The notes: generated by a model not told the origin, from the letters alone. Positions 8,036 to 17,312 are shown, counted from the first letter of the stretch. The stretch is DNA of 38,342 nucleotides from Butyricicoccus sp. (GCA_020025885.1 JAHHRJ010000019.1:1-38342); one strand, 5' to 3'. Numbers and translations: made by a program.

Positions 8036-9064
8036 TCACCGAATTTTCGCATAGACATCCTCGCTGATTTCAGCCGTCGCAAAGGCGTTTTGTGCCGTCG
8101 TGCCCAAGTGCCCCACCTGATATTCATAGTACGCCTGTGCACCGATCATCGCCGCATTGTCTCCGCACAGGGACAACGGCGGCAGATACAGCGATACCTT
8201 TTTCTGCTTCGCCATCTCTGTCAAGGCACGCCGCAGCCAAGAATTTGCTGCCACACCGCCAGCGCAAACGATATGCTTTACCCCTGTCTGTTCGATTGCG
8301 TGTGCCAATCTTGGCACCAATGTATCTACAACCGCCTGACAGAACGATGCTGCAAGATTTGCCTCATGGATCGCTTCGCCCTTTTGCTCAGCATTGTGTG
8401 CCAGATTGATGACCGCTGTTTTAAGACCTGAGAATGAAAAGTCCATCGGCGCATCCTTAACATAGCTGACTGGCAGTTTATATCCATGCGGGTCGCCATC
8501 CTGTGCCATCTTATCAATCTTGGGTCCACCCGGATAGCCTGCATCCAAAACACGTGCGACTTTATCAAATGCCTCACCTGCGGCATCGTCACGTGTTCCA
8601 CCTAAAATTTCAAATTCCGTATAATCGCGTACCAATACGATCATCGAATGTCCACCCGACGCCACAAGCGTCAAAAACGGTGGTTTGAGATCTGGATACG
8701 CTAAGTACGCTGCCGCAATGTGCCCGCGAATGTGATGCACCGGAATAAACGGTTTTCCGAGTGCAAACGCAAGCGACTTGCCAAAGTTTGCACCCACCAG
8801 TACTGCACCGATCAGACCCGGCGCACAGGTTGCCGCAACTGCATCCACTTTCTCTTTGGAAATGCCCGCTTCACGGAGCGCCTGCTCCGTCACGCGCACC
8901 ACGGCTTCCATATGTCCGCGTGATGCAATTTCCGGTACCACACCACCATACAGCGCATGTGTCTCTACCTGCGAATCAATGATGTTCGAGCAGATCTTTC
9001 GCCCATTTTCCACGACTGCCGCCGCTGTTTCATCACATGATGACTCTATCGCCAAAATTTTCAT
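8036..9064 (-). CDS. tsaD: tRNA N6-adenosine threonylcarbamoyltransferase TsaD
   Basis: Transfers the threonylcarbamoyl group to A37 of ANN-decoding tRNAs, with TsaB and TsaE, in the cytoplasm. The 342-residue protein carries the ASKHA fold: N-terminal LAIESSCDETAAAVV, the metal-binding HxxxH at H111/H115 in HHIRGH, VASGGHS, and C-terminal CAGGVAANSWLR. Length is normal. It starts one base after the rimI stop, so the two are translationally coupled, the usual rimI-tsaD pairing. tsaB and tsaE are not in this window. There is no clear terminator before the acn promoter, so some read-through is possible. Confidence 0.97.
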   Translation of the reverse strand: MKILAIESSCDETAAAVVENGRKICSNIIDSQVETHALYGGVVPEIASRGHMEAVVRVTEQALREAGISKEKVDAVAATCAPGLIGAVLVGANFGKSLAFALGKPFIPVHHIRGHIAAAYLAYPDLKPPFLTLVASGGHSMIVLVRDYTEFEILGGTRDDAAGEAFDKVARVLDAGYPGGPKIDKMAQDGDPHGYKLPVSYVKDAPMDFSFSGLKTAVINLAHNAEQKGEAIHEANLAASFCQAVVDTLVPRLAHAIEQTGVKHIVCAGGVAANSWLRRALTEMAKQKKVSLYLPPLSLCGDNAAMIGAQAYYEYQVGHLGTTAQNAFATAEISEDVYAKIR

Positions 9065-9065
9065 A

Positions 9066-9527
9066 TCATGTCTCCTGTGTGTCCGCCGATGCGATCTGCC
9101 ATGTCATGAGAACGGCATCCTCTGTCGGCGCACGATAAAAGTTTTTGCGTTGTCCCACTGGCACATACCCTGCCTTGGTGTAAAGCGCAATCGCTGGCGC
9201 GTTGGATGCGCGCACTTCCAGCGTTACAAAGCTGAGTGCCTGCTCCACTGCACACTGTGCCAGCTGCTGCAAGAGCTGCCTTGCCACACCGTATCTGCGG
9301 TGAGCTGGCAATACTGCAACATTTGTGATATATCCTTCGTCCAAAACCGTTTGACAGCCAACATATCCAACAGGCACACCTTGTGCATCGACTGCTACCA
9401 GGAAAATCCCCTTGCCAAGTTCTTCTCTAAGGGCATTTTCGCTCCATGGCGCATGAAAACACGCCCGCTCGATCTCTGCCAAACCTGCAAGATGTTCCTC
9501 CTGCATGGGTACGATTTGATAACTCAT
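9066..9527 (-). CDS. rimI: Ribosomal-protein-alanine N-acetyltransferase RimI
   Basis: GNAT-family enzyme expected to acetylate the N-terminal alanine of ribosomal protein S18 with acetyl-CoA. The 153-residue product begins MSYQIVPMQ; the acetyl-CoA loop is VLPAHRRYGVARQLL (the R/Q-x-x-G-x-A pattern), followed by LEVRASNAPAIALYTKAGY, a typical RimI signature. The frame is open further upstream, but the chosen ATG has GGAG 8 bases before it and overlaps the preceding phosphatase stop by 4 bases. It lies between the phosphatase gene and tsaD. Confidence 0.9.
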   Translation of the reverse strand: MSYQIVPMQEEHLAGLAEIERACFHAPWSENALREELGKGIFLVAVDAQGVPVGYVGCQTVLDEGYITNVAVLPAHRRYGVARQLLQQLAQCAVEQALSFVTLEVRASNAPAIALYTKAGYVPVGQRKNFYRAPTEDAVLMTWQIASADTQET

Positions 9528-9961
9528 TTCTGCTTCTCCAGATTTTCGATCAATGCCTGTACGTATGTTTTGAGCTGCGCCGCACACGCCTGATAGGTTT
9601 CCAGCGTACCGCCAAACGGGTCTGCAACATCCTCACCTGCAAGCGTAAACACCTTATCCTCTGCCCATGGGAACGCTTCCACCAAGCGGTCATAGTGCGC
9701 CGCTGTCATGCATACCAAATACTTTGCCTGTCGCACAATCTCTTGGCTGAGCTGTCTTGCCTGATGCACTGTCAGGTCTGCGCCATATTCCTTTGCCGCC
9801 AGCACTGCGTTTTCTGATGCTGGCATTCCATCGTAGGCAAAGAGTCCGGCAGACTGCGCACAAAGCCCTGTCCGCGCCTGTCCATCCAGCACACAGAATA
9901 AGCCCTCTGCCATCGGACTGCGGCAAGTGTTGCCCGTACAAACAAAAACGATCTGTTCCAT
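9524..9961 (-). CDS. Low-molecular-weight protein-tyrosine/arginine phosphatase
   Basis: Cysteine-dependent phosphatase of 145 residues, cytoplasmic. The P-loop CTGNTCRS gives nucleophile C8 and R14, and the general acid is in VADPFG near residue 112. In Firmicutes this family includes YwlE, a protein-arginine phosphatase opposing McsB; the second Thr/Cys pattern of the loop (CTGNTCRSPMAE) is the YwlE type, so arginine phosphatase is favoured, but McsB is not in view. It sits 17 bases after polA and overlaps rimI by ATGA, within the polA-rimI-tsaD unit. Confidence 0.88.
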   Translation of the reverse strand: MEQIVFVCTGNTCRSPMAEGLFCVLDGQARTGLCAQSAGLFAYDGMPASENAVLAAKEYGADLTVHQARQLSQEIVRQAKYLVCMTAAHYDRLVEAFPWAEDKVFTLAGEDVADPFGGTLETYQACAAQLKTYVQALIENLEKQK

Positions 9962-9978
9962 TGTAATTCCTTCTTTAC

Positions 9979-12606
9979 TTACTTGGTTTCATACCAGCTA
10001 TGCCCCATTTTTGCTTCTGCCACAAGCGGAACGCGTAAATCAACCGCTTTTTCCATCTCATCGCGCAGCAGAATGGAAACTTGCTCAGCTTCTGCCTCCG
10101 GTACTTCCAAAATCAGTTCATCGTGTACTTGGAGAATGAGACGCGCCGCACTGTCCTCTTTTTTCAGGCGTTCACTGACGCGCAGCATTGCGATTTTAAT
10201 GATATCTGCCGCTGTTCCCTGAATCGGTGTATTCATTGCCGCACGTTCTCCAAATGACCGGAGATTGAAATTTTTGGAACTGAGTTCCGGAATGGCGCGG
10301 CGGCGGCCAAACATCGTTTCTACATAGCCCTTTTCGCGTGCGGATTGCTTGATAGATTCCATATAATGATGCACACCGGGGTACGTATCCAAATAGCTTT
10401 GAATGAACGCGCCTGCTTCTTTTCGTGTTACGCCAATATCCTGTGATAAGGAAAAGTCAGAAATGCCATATACAATGCCAAAGTTAACTGCCTTACAGCT
10501 GGAGCGCATTTGCGATGTAACTTCACGCACTGGTACGCCATATACCTTTGCCGCAGTCGTTGCATGGATATCCTGTCCCGAACGGAATGCCTCTATCATC
10601 GTCTCATCTTCTGCAATATGCGCGAGCACACGCAGTTCAATCTGCGAATAATCTGCATCGACCAGCACCTTACCCGGCTCTGCAACAAACATGCGGCGCA
10701 GTTCGCGTCCAAGCTCGGTGCGCACCGGAATATTTTGCAGGTTTGGATCTACTGAGGAAAGACGTCCTGTGGCAGTGACTGTCTGCTGAAAATGGGAATG
10801 GATTCTGCCATCTGGCGCAATGACTTTGAGTAAACCCTCTACATAGGTGCTTTTGAGTTTGGTCAGCTGTCTGTATTCCAGCACAGCTTGTACGATTGAG
10901 TGGTAGCCAGCAAGTTTTTCGAGCACCTCGGCATTGGTGGAATAACCGCTCTTGGTCTTTTTCTGCACAGGCAGCCCTAGTTCATCAAAGAGCACTTCCC
11001 CCAGCTGTTTGGACGACTGAATATTAAAGGCATGTCCAGCCGCTTCATAGATTTCATCGGTCAGTGTCTGAATGCGTGTATCTAGTTGTTCTCCAAACAA
11101 GCGCAGCTGGTCAGCGTCTGCCTTACAGCCAACATCCTGCATTTCTGCAAGCACAGTCATGAGCGGCATTTCCATATCAAAAAACAACGTATCCATTTTT
11201 TGCAGTTTGAGCTGTTCTGCCGCTTCTTCATAGATTTTTTGGACTGCCTGCACGCAGACCGCCATCATTTCCAGTGCATCCTGCTTGCCGCCCAGCGGTG
11301 AGAATGCATCATCAGATGCCAAATCTGCCTTTGGTAATTCCTGATTGAGATACGAGAGTGCCACACGCTCCAAATCATATGTCGATTCGGTCGGGTTTAA
11401 GAGGTATGCTGCAATACTGGTATCAAACCAGACACCCTGCGCTGCATACTCTTCCGCAAGCAATTCGATATAGGCTGGCTTTGCATCATGCATTACAAGG
11501 CGAATGTCTGTGCTGAACAAACCTGCAATGATCTTGTCAAAATCTTCTACTGCAAAGGTGTCCGCACACAAAAGCCATACAGTATCCGCATGAATTAATG
11601 CAAACGCGGAGAGTTTTGGTGCCGCAAACAGAGGCACATACTCCGCCTGCTCCAGCCCTGCAAGCAGTTCCATTGCTTTTGGCAGGTCTGTGACTTCCTC
11701 GCGCGGCAACTGTTCCACCATCTCCGGCAGTCCGGTTTGGCTGATACCAAGACGCGTCAGGAAAGTCTTAAATTCCAGACGAGTCAAAAGACTATACAGT
11801 TTTTCTTCATCAATAAATGCTTCTGGCAGTGCCTTCATGTCAATTGGCAGCGGTACATCACGGCAGATGGTCGCGAGCCAATAGCTATCTCTTGCCGCTT
11901 GTTCGCCGTCAACCAGCTTGTTATGCAGTCCCTTTTTGATCTCGGGTGCATCCAGATTGGCGTATACGCCTTCCAATGTGCCGAAGCTGTGCAATAAGTT
12001 TAGGGCGGTCTTTTCACCCACCCCGGGAACACCGGAAATATTATCCGAGCTGTCACCCATCAGTGCTTTAAGGTCAATCAAGTGAATGGGCGCAAAGCCA
12101 TATTCTTCTTTGAATACCTCTGGCGTGATATCACGGCTGGTGTTCTGCCCGCCCTTGGAGGAAACCAATCGCACGGTCGTCTTGTCGCTGACCAGCTGCA
12201 AACTGTCACGGTCTCCTGTGACGACCAGACAGGTATCGCCCTGTTCTTCTGCCTCGCGGCTGATGGTTCCAATGAGATCATCTGCCTCAAATCCTGCCAG
12301 TTCACAGCGGATAATGCCCATTGCGTCCAGCACTTCTTTTAATACTGGCATCTGCGCTGCAAGTTCGTCTGGCATTCCTTTTCGTGTTGCTTTATATGTG
12401 TCAAATTTTTCATGACGAAATGTTTTTGCCTTTACATCAAAACAAACGATCACACGGTCTGGTGTCTGCTCGTCCTGCAAGCGGAACAGCGTAGACAAGA
12501 AACCATAGATTGCATTGGTTGGCAAACCTTCGTGATTGGTCAGCATCCGCACGCCATAAAAAGCGCGGTTTATGATACTGTTTCCATCGATTACCATGAT
12601 TTTCAT
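9979..12606 (-). CDS. polA: DNA polymerase I
   Basis: Repair and Okazaki-fragment polymerase, 875 residues. Domain order: 5'-3' exonuclease (about 1-290, with DGNSIINRAF, FEADDLIGT and the helix-hairpin-helix GVPGVGEKTALNLL), a degenerate 3'-5' exonuclease-like domain (about 300-480), and the polymerase domain (490-875) with motif A DADYSQIELRVLAH, motif B KAVNFGIVYG and motif C VHDELILEVP. The DxE and later acidic residues of an active proofreading domain are not seen, as in Bacillus-type Pol I, so proofreading is probably absent. GGAGGT lies 7 bases before the chosen ATG; a nearer upstream in-frame ATG overlaps that site and is rejected. It is the first gene of a four-gene unit. Confidence 0.97.
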   Translation of the reverse strand: MKIMVIDGNSIINRAFYGVRMLTNHEGLPTNAIYGFLSTLFRLQDEQTPDRVIVCFDVKAKTFRHEKFDTYKATRKGMPDELAAQMPVLKEVLDAMGIIRCELAGFEADDLIGTISREAEEQGDTCLVVTGDRDSLQLVSDKTTVRLVSSKGGQNTSRDITPEVFKEEYGFAPIHLIDLKALMGDSSDNISGVPGVGEKTALNLLHSFGTLEGVYANLDAPEIKKGLHNKLVDGEQAARDSYWLATICRDVPLPIDMKALPEAFIDEEKLYSLLTRLEFKTFLTRLGISQTGLPEMVEQLPREEVTDLPKAMELLAGLEQAEYVPLFAAPKLSAFALIHADTVWLLCADTFAVEDFDKIIAGLFSTDIRLVMHDAKPAYIELLAEEYAAQGVWFDTSIAAYLLNPTESTYDLERVALSYLNQELPKADLASDDAFSPLGGKQDALEMMAVCVQAVQKIYEEAAEQLKLQKMDTLFFDMEMPLMTVLAEMQDVGCKADADQLRLFGEQLDTRIQTLTDEIYEAAGHAFNIQSSKQLGEVLFDELGLPVQKKTKSGYSTNAEVLEKLAGYHSIVQAVLEYRQLTKLKSTYVEGLLKVIAPDGRIHSHFQQTVTATGRLSSVDPNLQNIPVRTELGRELRRMFVAEPGKVLVDADYSQIELRVLAHIAEDETMIEAFRSGQDIHATTAAKVYGVPVREVTSQMRSSCKAVNFGIVYGISDFSLSQDIGVTRKEAGAFIQSYLDTYPGVHHYMESIKQSAREKGYVETMFGRRRAIPELSSKNFNLRSFGERAAMNTPIQGTAADIIKIAMLRVSERLKKEDSAARLILQVHDELILEVPEAEAEQVSILLRDEMEKAVDLRVPLVAEAKMGHSWYETK

Positions 12607-12622
12607 TGGAGATACCTCCATT

Positions 12623-12649
12623 ATAGGATTGATTCTATCCTATTATACG
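12623..12649 (-). promoter_or_regulatory. polA -10 box and leader hairpin
   Basis: TATAAT on the minus strand (12642-12647) lies about 36 bases before the polA start, without a good -35. The leader contains a 7-bp inverted repeat ATAGGAT/ATCCTAT at 12623-12643 that overlaps the downstream edge of the -10 box. Confidence 0.4.
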
Positions 12650-12765
12650 GCAAATCATGCCACATTACCAGACTTACAGACAGACTGACGAAAACTAAAT
12701 CCAACACTCTATCCATTTAGCGGATATTTTTGTGTGTTATATATAAGCTTGCTCAAAATATATTA

Positions 12766-12925
12766 GGGGCTGTTTGAAAAATCGAAAATTTGTCTTTTTC
12801 TACAGGGAACGGCATCCACTGCGTTAAAAATACTCGAAATCCATCAAGGATTCCTGCGTTTTTTGCCTTGTGGCTGCTCGCTCCCTGCGAAAAATCCGTC
12901 AATTTCTCTATTTTCAAACAAGCCC
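12766..12925 (-). mobile_element. 160-bp MITE-like element, copy 1 (inverted)
   Basis: Terminal inverted repeats GGGGCTGTTTGAAAA and TTTTCAAACAAGCCC are flanked by TA on both sides (12764-12765 and 12926-12927). An internal inverted repeat is built around AATCCATCAAGGATT. It contains no open frame. Its body is the reverse complement of the copies at 28151 and 38204. TA duplications and short inverted repeats are expected for non-autonomous relatives of IS630/Tc1-mariner elements; the family assignment is inference. Confidence 0.75.
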
Positions 12926-13129
12926 TAGTGCTATATGCGTTGGTGCTATACTCATGACCACGATTTCAACCGCTGACGCGGTTTCCGATGTAAAGAATGG
13001 TTGACCAAACTGCTCTTGCAACTGTTTCATAATTGGGAAAATTGATTTTTCACATTCTTTGCCTGCTCCGCTCAACTTTTCCCATGCAGGGACTTGCAAT
13101 CGCGTACAAGGTATGCTATATTGATACTA
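12926..13129 (-). pseudogene. Unidentified gene remnant interrupted by the MITE
   Basis: An open minus-strand frame of about 65 codons containing KSIFPIMKQLQEQFGQPF runs into the MITE end. If the element and one TA are removed in thought, the frame continues for about ten residues (ALIYFEQAYI) to a TAA at the other side. There is no ribosome site or good start, and its upstream part overlaps the pheS promoter, so it would be a fragment if it is coding at all. I do not recognise it. Confidence 0.25.
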
Positions 13130-13152
13130 TATCGAATATGATACTGTATAAA
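13121..13152 (+). promoter_or_regulatory. Probable pheS T-box promoter
   Basis: TTGATA (13121-13126) with TGTATA (13145-13150, 18-base spacer) or TATAAA two bases on. It lies just ahead of the first T-box helix. Confidence 0.4.
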
Positions 13153-13154
13153 AT

Positions 13155-13397
13155 GCGATGAACAGGAAAGTATCCGTACCCATTCTTTCCCAGAGAACAG
13201 CGGTCATCGGCTGAAAGCCGCTGTGTCAGAAGATACGGAGAAGTTCGCCTGTGAGCAGAAACACCGAACTTTTTTAGTAAGTGTTTCCGTCCTTCTCCAC
13301 GTTACGGAGCAATAAGCGCGCGGTTTTTTCCGTGAAGCTAGGTGGTACCACGGAGCATCCAGCCTTCGTCCTAGTATGGGACGAGGGCTTTTTTGTT
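13155..13397 (+). promoter_or_regulatory. Phenylalanine T-box riboswitch with terminator
   Basis: Leader that senses uncharged tRNA-Phe. The conserved T-box AGGTGGTACCACGG is at 13340-13353. The base of stem I is ACAGG (13162-13166) with CCTGT (13248-13252); above it the AGTA side of the specifier loop is 13169-13172 and the specifier is TTC at 13244-13246 followed by G, which reads Phe. The terminator has a 10-bp stem GCCTTCGTCC/GGACGAGGGC (13362-13388) and a T-run. When uncharged tRNA-Phe pairs with specifier and T-box, the antiterminator should form and pheST is transcribed. Confidence 0.92.
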
Positions 13398-13475
13398 TCC
13401 CTACACCAAATCATATATCACAGCGAGTATTCGCTGCATCAATCAACGCATTCGCGTGACAAGGAGTGTTCTTTT

Positions 13476-14495
13476 ATGAAAGCACAGCTCGAATCCATCC
13501 TCGAGCAGGCTCAGACTGATCTAGGCGCGGTTTCCTCTATGCGGGAGCTGGGCGATGTCCGAGTCAAATATTTAGGCAAAAAAGGCGAACTGACTGCAAT
13601 CCGCAAGGGTCTGCGTGACGTTTCCCCAGAAGACCGTCCAGCAATGGGACAGCTCATCAATGATACCGTGAGCCAGCTGGAAGCTGCACTGGCAGCACGC
13701 ACCGAGGCACTTGAGCAGGCAATGCTGGAAGAAAAGCTGTCCAGCGAGACCATTGACGTAACCATGCCGGGCAAGCCGCTTGCAGTTGGCAAAAAGCACC
13801 CGCTCAACGTCGTACTGGACGAGTTTAAGGAGATCTTCCTTGGACTGGGCTTCTCCATTGCAGAAGGTCCTGAGGTTGAGCTTGACCACTACAACTTTGA
13901 AGCACTCAATATCCCGAAGGATCATCCTGCGCGTGATACACAGGATACTTTCTATATTTCCGATAACGTGGTTCTGCGTACCCAGACTTCTCCCATGCAG
14001 GTACGTACCATGGAAAAGAAGAAGCCGCCAATCCGTATTATCGCACCGGGTCGTGTATACCGCTCTGACGCCGTTGACGCAACCCACTCCCCACTGTTCC
14101 ATCAGATTGAGGGTCTGGTTGTAGACAAGGATATCCGGATGAGCGATCTGAAGGGCATCTTGGAGCTGTTTGCAAAGAAGCTCTACGGCGATGATACCGT
14201 AGTCCGTTTCCGTCCGCACCACTTCCCATTTACCGAGCCATCCGCCGAAATGGATATCCAGTGCTACCAGTGCCACGGTGAAGGCTGCCGCCTGTGTAAG
14301 GGCGAGGGCTGGATCGAGATTTTAGGCTGCGGCATGGTGCATCCGCACGTACTCGAAGCCTGCGGCATTGACCCGAACGAATACTCTGGCTATGCATTCG
14401 GCATTGGTCTGGAACGTATGGTCATGGGTCGCTTTAAAATCGACGATATCCGCCTGTTCTATGAGAACGACGTTCGTTTCCTGCATCAGTTCTAA
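13476..14495 (+). CDS. pheS: Phenylalanyl-tRNA synthetase alpha subunit
   Basis: Catalytic subunit of the alpha2-beta2 class II synthetase. The 339-residue product begins MKAQLESILEQAQ; an N-terminal coiled coil (about 1-85) is followed by the catalytic domain with motif 2 region PGRVYRSDAVDATHSPLFHQIEG and motif 3 GIGLERMVM. The cysteine-bearing loop CHGEGCRLCKGEGWIEILG is normal for the family. The frame is open upstream to 13281 through the T-box terminator, but AAGGAG lies 9 bases before ATG 13476 and the family starts here. pheT follows after 44 bases. Confidence 0.97.
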   Translation: MKAQLESILEQAQTDLGAVSSMRELGDVRVKYLGKKGELTAIRKGLRDVSPEDRPAMGQLINDTVSQLEAALAARTEALEQAMLEEKLSSETIDVTMPGKPLAVGKKHPLNVVLDEFKEIFLGLGFSIAEGPEVELDHYNFEALNIPKDHPARDTQDTFYISDNVVLRTQTSPMQVRTMEKKKPPIRIIAPGRVYRSDAVDATHSPLFHQIEGLVVDKDIRMSDLKGILELFAKKLYGDDTVVRFRPHHFPFTEPSAEMDIQCYQCHGEGCRLCKGEGWIEILGCGMVHPHVLEACGIDPNEYSGYAFGIGLERMVMGRFKIDDIRLFYENDVRFLHQF

Positions 14496-14539
14496 TTTTA
14501 CTGCAATTTGTTTATTATCCATATTGGGAGGAACAAAAA

Positions 14540-16948
14540 ATGAAACTGCCTCTTTCGTGGCTGAAAGATTATACCAGCATTGACGGGATCTCCTGCAAGG
14601 AGTATGCTGCTGCGCTGACCATGTCCGGTTCCAAGGTTGAGGGAATCGAAAACCTCGGCGCAGAAATTGACCGTGTTGTGACCGCTGAAATTCTGGCTGT
14701 GGAAAAGCACCCAGACTCTGATCACCTGATGATCTGCCAGCTGAATGTTGGTCAGGAAGATCCTGTCCAGATCGTCACCGGCGCACCGAATATCACCGAA
14801 GAAACCATTGGTCGTGTGTGCCCTGTTGCACTGCATAAGTCCACCCTGCCGGGCGGTGTAAAAATCACCAAGGGCAAGCTGCGTGGTGTTGCATCCAATG
14901 GCATGATGTGCTCTTTCCAAGAGCTGGGACTTGACCTTGGCTGTGTGCCATACGCTTGTGAAAATGGCATCCTGCTTCTGCCAGAAGGTACACCAGTTGG
15001 CGTTCCAGTTCAGGATGTACTGGGTCTGAACGAAGATGTCGTAGAGTTTGAGATCACCTCCAACCGTCCAGACTGCCTGTCTGTCATCGGTCTGGCGCGT
15101 GAGACTGCTGCAACCTTTAACCGTCCGTTTGCAATCAAGGAGCCCATTGTGAAGGGCTGCGGCGATGACATCAACAAGTATATCGCAGTGGAGATTCAGG
15201 AGCCAGAACTGTGCTCCCGCTACTCCGCAAAGGTCGTTAAGAATATCAAAATCGAGCCTTCTCCGGCATGGCTGCGTGAGCGCCTGCATGCTGCTGATGT
15301 GCGCCCAATCAACAACATCGTGGATATCACAAACTACGTGATGCTCGAATACGGTCAGCCAATGCACGCATTCGACTATGCTTGCCTGTCTGATGGAAAG
15401 ATCGTTGTACGCCGTCCGCGTGCTGGAGAATCCATCCAAACGCTCGATGGTCAGGAACGTGCAATCACCGACGAAATGCTCGCAATTTGTGATGGTTCTA
15501 AGCCGGTTGCTGTTGCCGGTGTCATGGGCGGTGCAAACTCCGAAATCACCGACAGCACCAAAACTGTTGTCTTTGAGTCCGCTTGTTTCCATGGCGCAAC
15601 TGTACGTCTGACTGCAAAGGCACTTGGTATGCGCACCGAAGCTTCTGGTCGTTTTGAAAAGGGTCTTGATCCAAGCCTTACCATGCCTGCTCTGCTTCGC
15701 GCATGTGAGCTGATTGAGCAGCTCGGCGCTGGTGAAGTCATTGATGGCACTGTGGACGTTTACCCAGGTGCATGTGCACCAAAGACCCTGCCATTCGAAC
15801 CGCACAAGATCAACGCCCTGCTTGGTATCAAACTGACCAAAGAGGAGCAGATTGCATATCTTGAGCGACTGGAGTTTAAGGTGGCAAATAGCCTGGTAAC
15901 CGTTCCGGGCTTCCGTATTGATATCGACCGCACCTGCGATCTTGCAGAAGAAGTTGCACGTATGTACGGCTATGAGAACATCCCGACCACCCTCTATGCA
16001 GGTGAAATGGTGCAGGGCGAATACACACCAAAGCAGCAACTTGAGCGTGCTGTGTCCTCTGTTTGCCGTATGGCTGGCTTTGATGAATCCATGAGTCATT
16101 CGTTCATCAGCCCAAAGTTCTATGACGCAATCAATCTGCCAGCAGATGACGTGCGCCGTATTTCCACAACCATCCTAAACCCTCTGGGTGAGGACTTCTC
16201 CATCATGCGCACCACCGTCCTGCCTTCTTTGCTGGACAATCTGGCACACAACCATGCACACCGTAACACCACTGCTTGCCTGTTTGAGCTGGGCACAATT
16301 TATACCCCAACCATCAAGGATGGCAAGGCAGATCCTGATATCCTGCCACACGAGGAAAAGATCCTGACCATGGGCACCTATGGACAGATGGACTTCTTCC
16401 AGTTCAAGGGCATCGTCGAAGCTCTGTGCCGCGAACTGAATCTGAATGATGTTTCATTCTCCGCAGTCCGCGACAATCCGTCCTACCATCCGGGTCGCTG
16501 TGCAGAAGTTTTTGCAGGTGAAACCCGTCTAGGCGTATTCGGCACCATTCATCCACTTGTTGCAAAGAAGTACGGCATGCAGGAAGAAGTGCTTGCTGCT
16601 GAACTTGCGATCGATGCAATGTTTGAAGCTGCTGACCCAACCAAGCTGTATCAGCCGCTGCCGAAGTTCCCAGCTTCCACCCGCGATATCGCGGTTCTGT
16701 GTGACGAGCAGATTCCTGTCGCTTCCATGCAAAAGGCAATCGAAAAAGCTGCTGGCAATATCTTGGAGTCTGTTACCCTGTTTGACGTTTATCAGGGCGA
16801 CCAGATCCCAACTGGCAAGAAGAGTGTTGCATACTCTATGAGCCTACGTGCCGCTGACCGCACCTTGACCGATGAAGAATGTGACCGCGCAATGAAAAAG
16901 GCGATCACCGCACTCGAAACTGAATTTAGTGCAGCACTTCGTGGATAA
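14540..16948 (+). CDS. pheT: Phenylalanyl-tRNA synthetase beta subunit
   Basis: Tetramer partner of PheS that binds tRNA and edits Tyr-tRNA-Phe. The 802-residue protein shows the N-terminal tRNA-binding OB domain (about 40-150), the B3/B4 editing domain (about 200-380), the B5 domain (about 400-470), the catalytic-like core, and a C-terminal FDX-ACB domain starting near FPASTRDIAVLCDE. GGGAGG precedes the ATG. Expression is set by the T-box upstream of pheS. No terminator is visible after the stop, so ireB may be read from the same transcript. Confidence 0.97.
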   Translation: MKLPLSWLKDYTSIDGISCKEYAAALTMSGSKVEGIENLGAEIDRVVTAEILAVEKHPDSDHLMICQLNVGQEDPVQIVTGAPNITEETIGRVCPVALHKSTLPGGVKITKGKLRGVASNGMMCSFQELGLDLGCVPYACENGILLLPEGTPVGVPVQDVLGLNEDVVEFEITSNRPDCLSVIGLARETAATFNRPFAIKEPIVKGCGDDINKYIAVEIQEPELCSRYSAKVVKNIKIEPSPAWLRERLHAADVRPINNIVDITNYVMLEYGQPMHAFDYACLSDGKIVVRRPRAGESIQTLDGQERAITDEMLAICDGSKPVAVAGVMGGANSEITDSTKTVVFESACFHGATVRLTAKALGMRTEASGRFEKGLDPSLTMPALLRACELIEQLGAGEVIDGTVDVYPGACAPKTLPFEPHKINALLGIKLTKEEQIAYLERLEFKVANSLVTVPGFRIDIDRTCDLAEEVARMYGYENIPTTLYAGEMVQGEYTPKQQLERAVSSVCRMAGFDESMSHSFISPKFYDAINLPADDVRRISTTILNPLGEDFSIMRTTVLPSLLDNLAHNHAHRNTTACLFELGTIYTPTIKDGKADPDILPHEEKILTMGTYGQMDFFQFKGIVEALCRELNLNDVSFSAVRDNPSYHPGRCAEVFAGETRLGVFGTIHPLVAKKYGMQEEVLAAELAIDAMFEAADPTKLYQPLPKFPASTRDIAVLCDEQIPVASMQKAIEKAAGNILESVTLFDVYQGDQIPTGKKSVAYSMSLRAADRTLTDEECDRAMKKAITALETEFSAALRG

Positions 16949-17022
16949 AAGACTTTACTTTTTCGACGAAATGTATTATCCTATATACAGAGCTTTCACA
17001 GAATTGAAAGGAGGCAGCCCAA

Positions 17023-17268
17023 ATGCTCGATGGAACCAGAAAATTCAGCCTCGTGGATGATAAAAATACCGAGATGAAGCGCGTTCTTACTACTGTTTAT
17101 GATGCCCTTAAGGAAAAGGGATACAACCCGATCAATCAAATTGTCGGCTATCTTCTTTCCGAAGATCCCACTTACATCACAAATCATAATAATGCGCGCA
17201 GCTTGATTCGCAAAATCGACCGCGATGAGCTTATGCAGGAGCTTGTAGCACATTATTTGCATAGCTGA
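17023..17268 (+). CDS. ireB: IreB family regulatory protein (UPF0297)
   Basis: 81 residues beginning MLDGTRKFSLVDDK, with the family's YDALKEKGYNPINQIVGYLLSEDPTYITNH core. In Enterococcus IreB is a phosphorylation target of the Ser/Thr kinase IreK and affects cephalosporin tolerance; otherwise it is a conserved small protein of unclear role. It usually precedes ruvX (yqgF) and yrzB; here a terminator follows and neither neighbour is present. GGAGG precedes the ATG by about 9 bases. Confidence 0.92.
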   Translation: MLDGTRKFSLVDDKNTEMKRVLTTVYDALKEKGYNPINQIVGYLLSEDPTYITNHNNARSLIRKIDRDELMQELVAHYLHS

Positions 17269-17275
17269 GACACTC

Positions 17276-17312
17276 AAAAGAGTGCATCTTCTTGATGCAC
17301 TCTTTTTATTTT
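17276..17312 (+). terminator. Terminator after ireB
   Basis: AAAAGAGTGCATC / GATGCACTCTTTT, 13-bp stem with 5-base loop and T-run. Confidence 0.93.

Noticed and set aside
14498..16099. 533-codon minus-strand open frame
   Set aside because: It is the antisense shadow of pheT, without recognisable domains.
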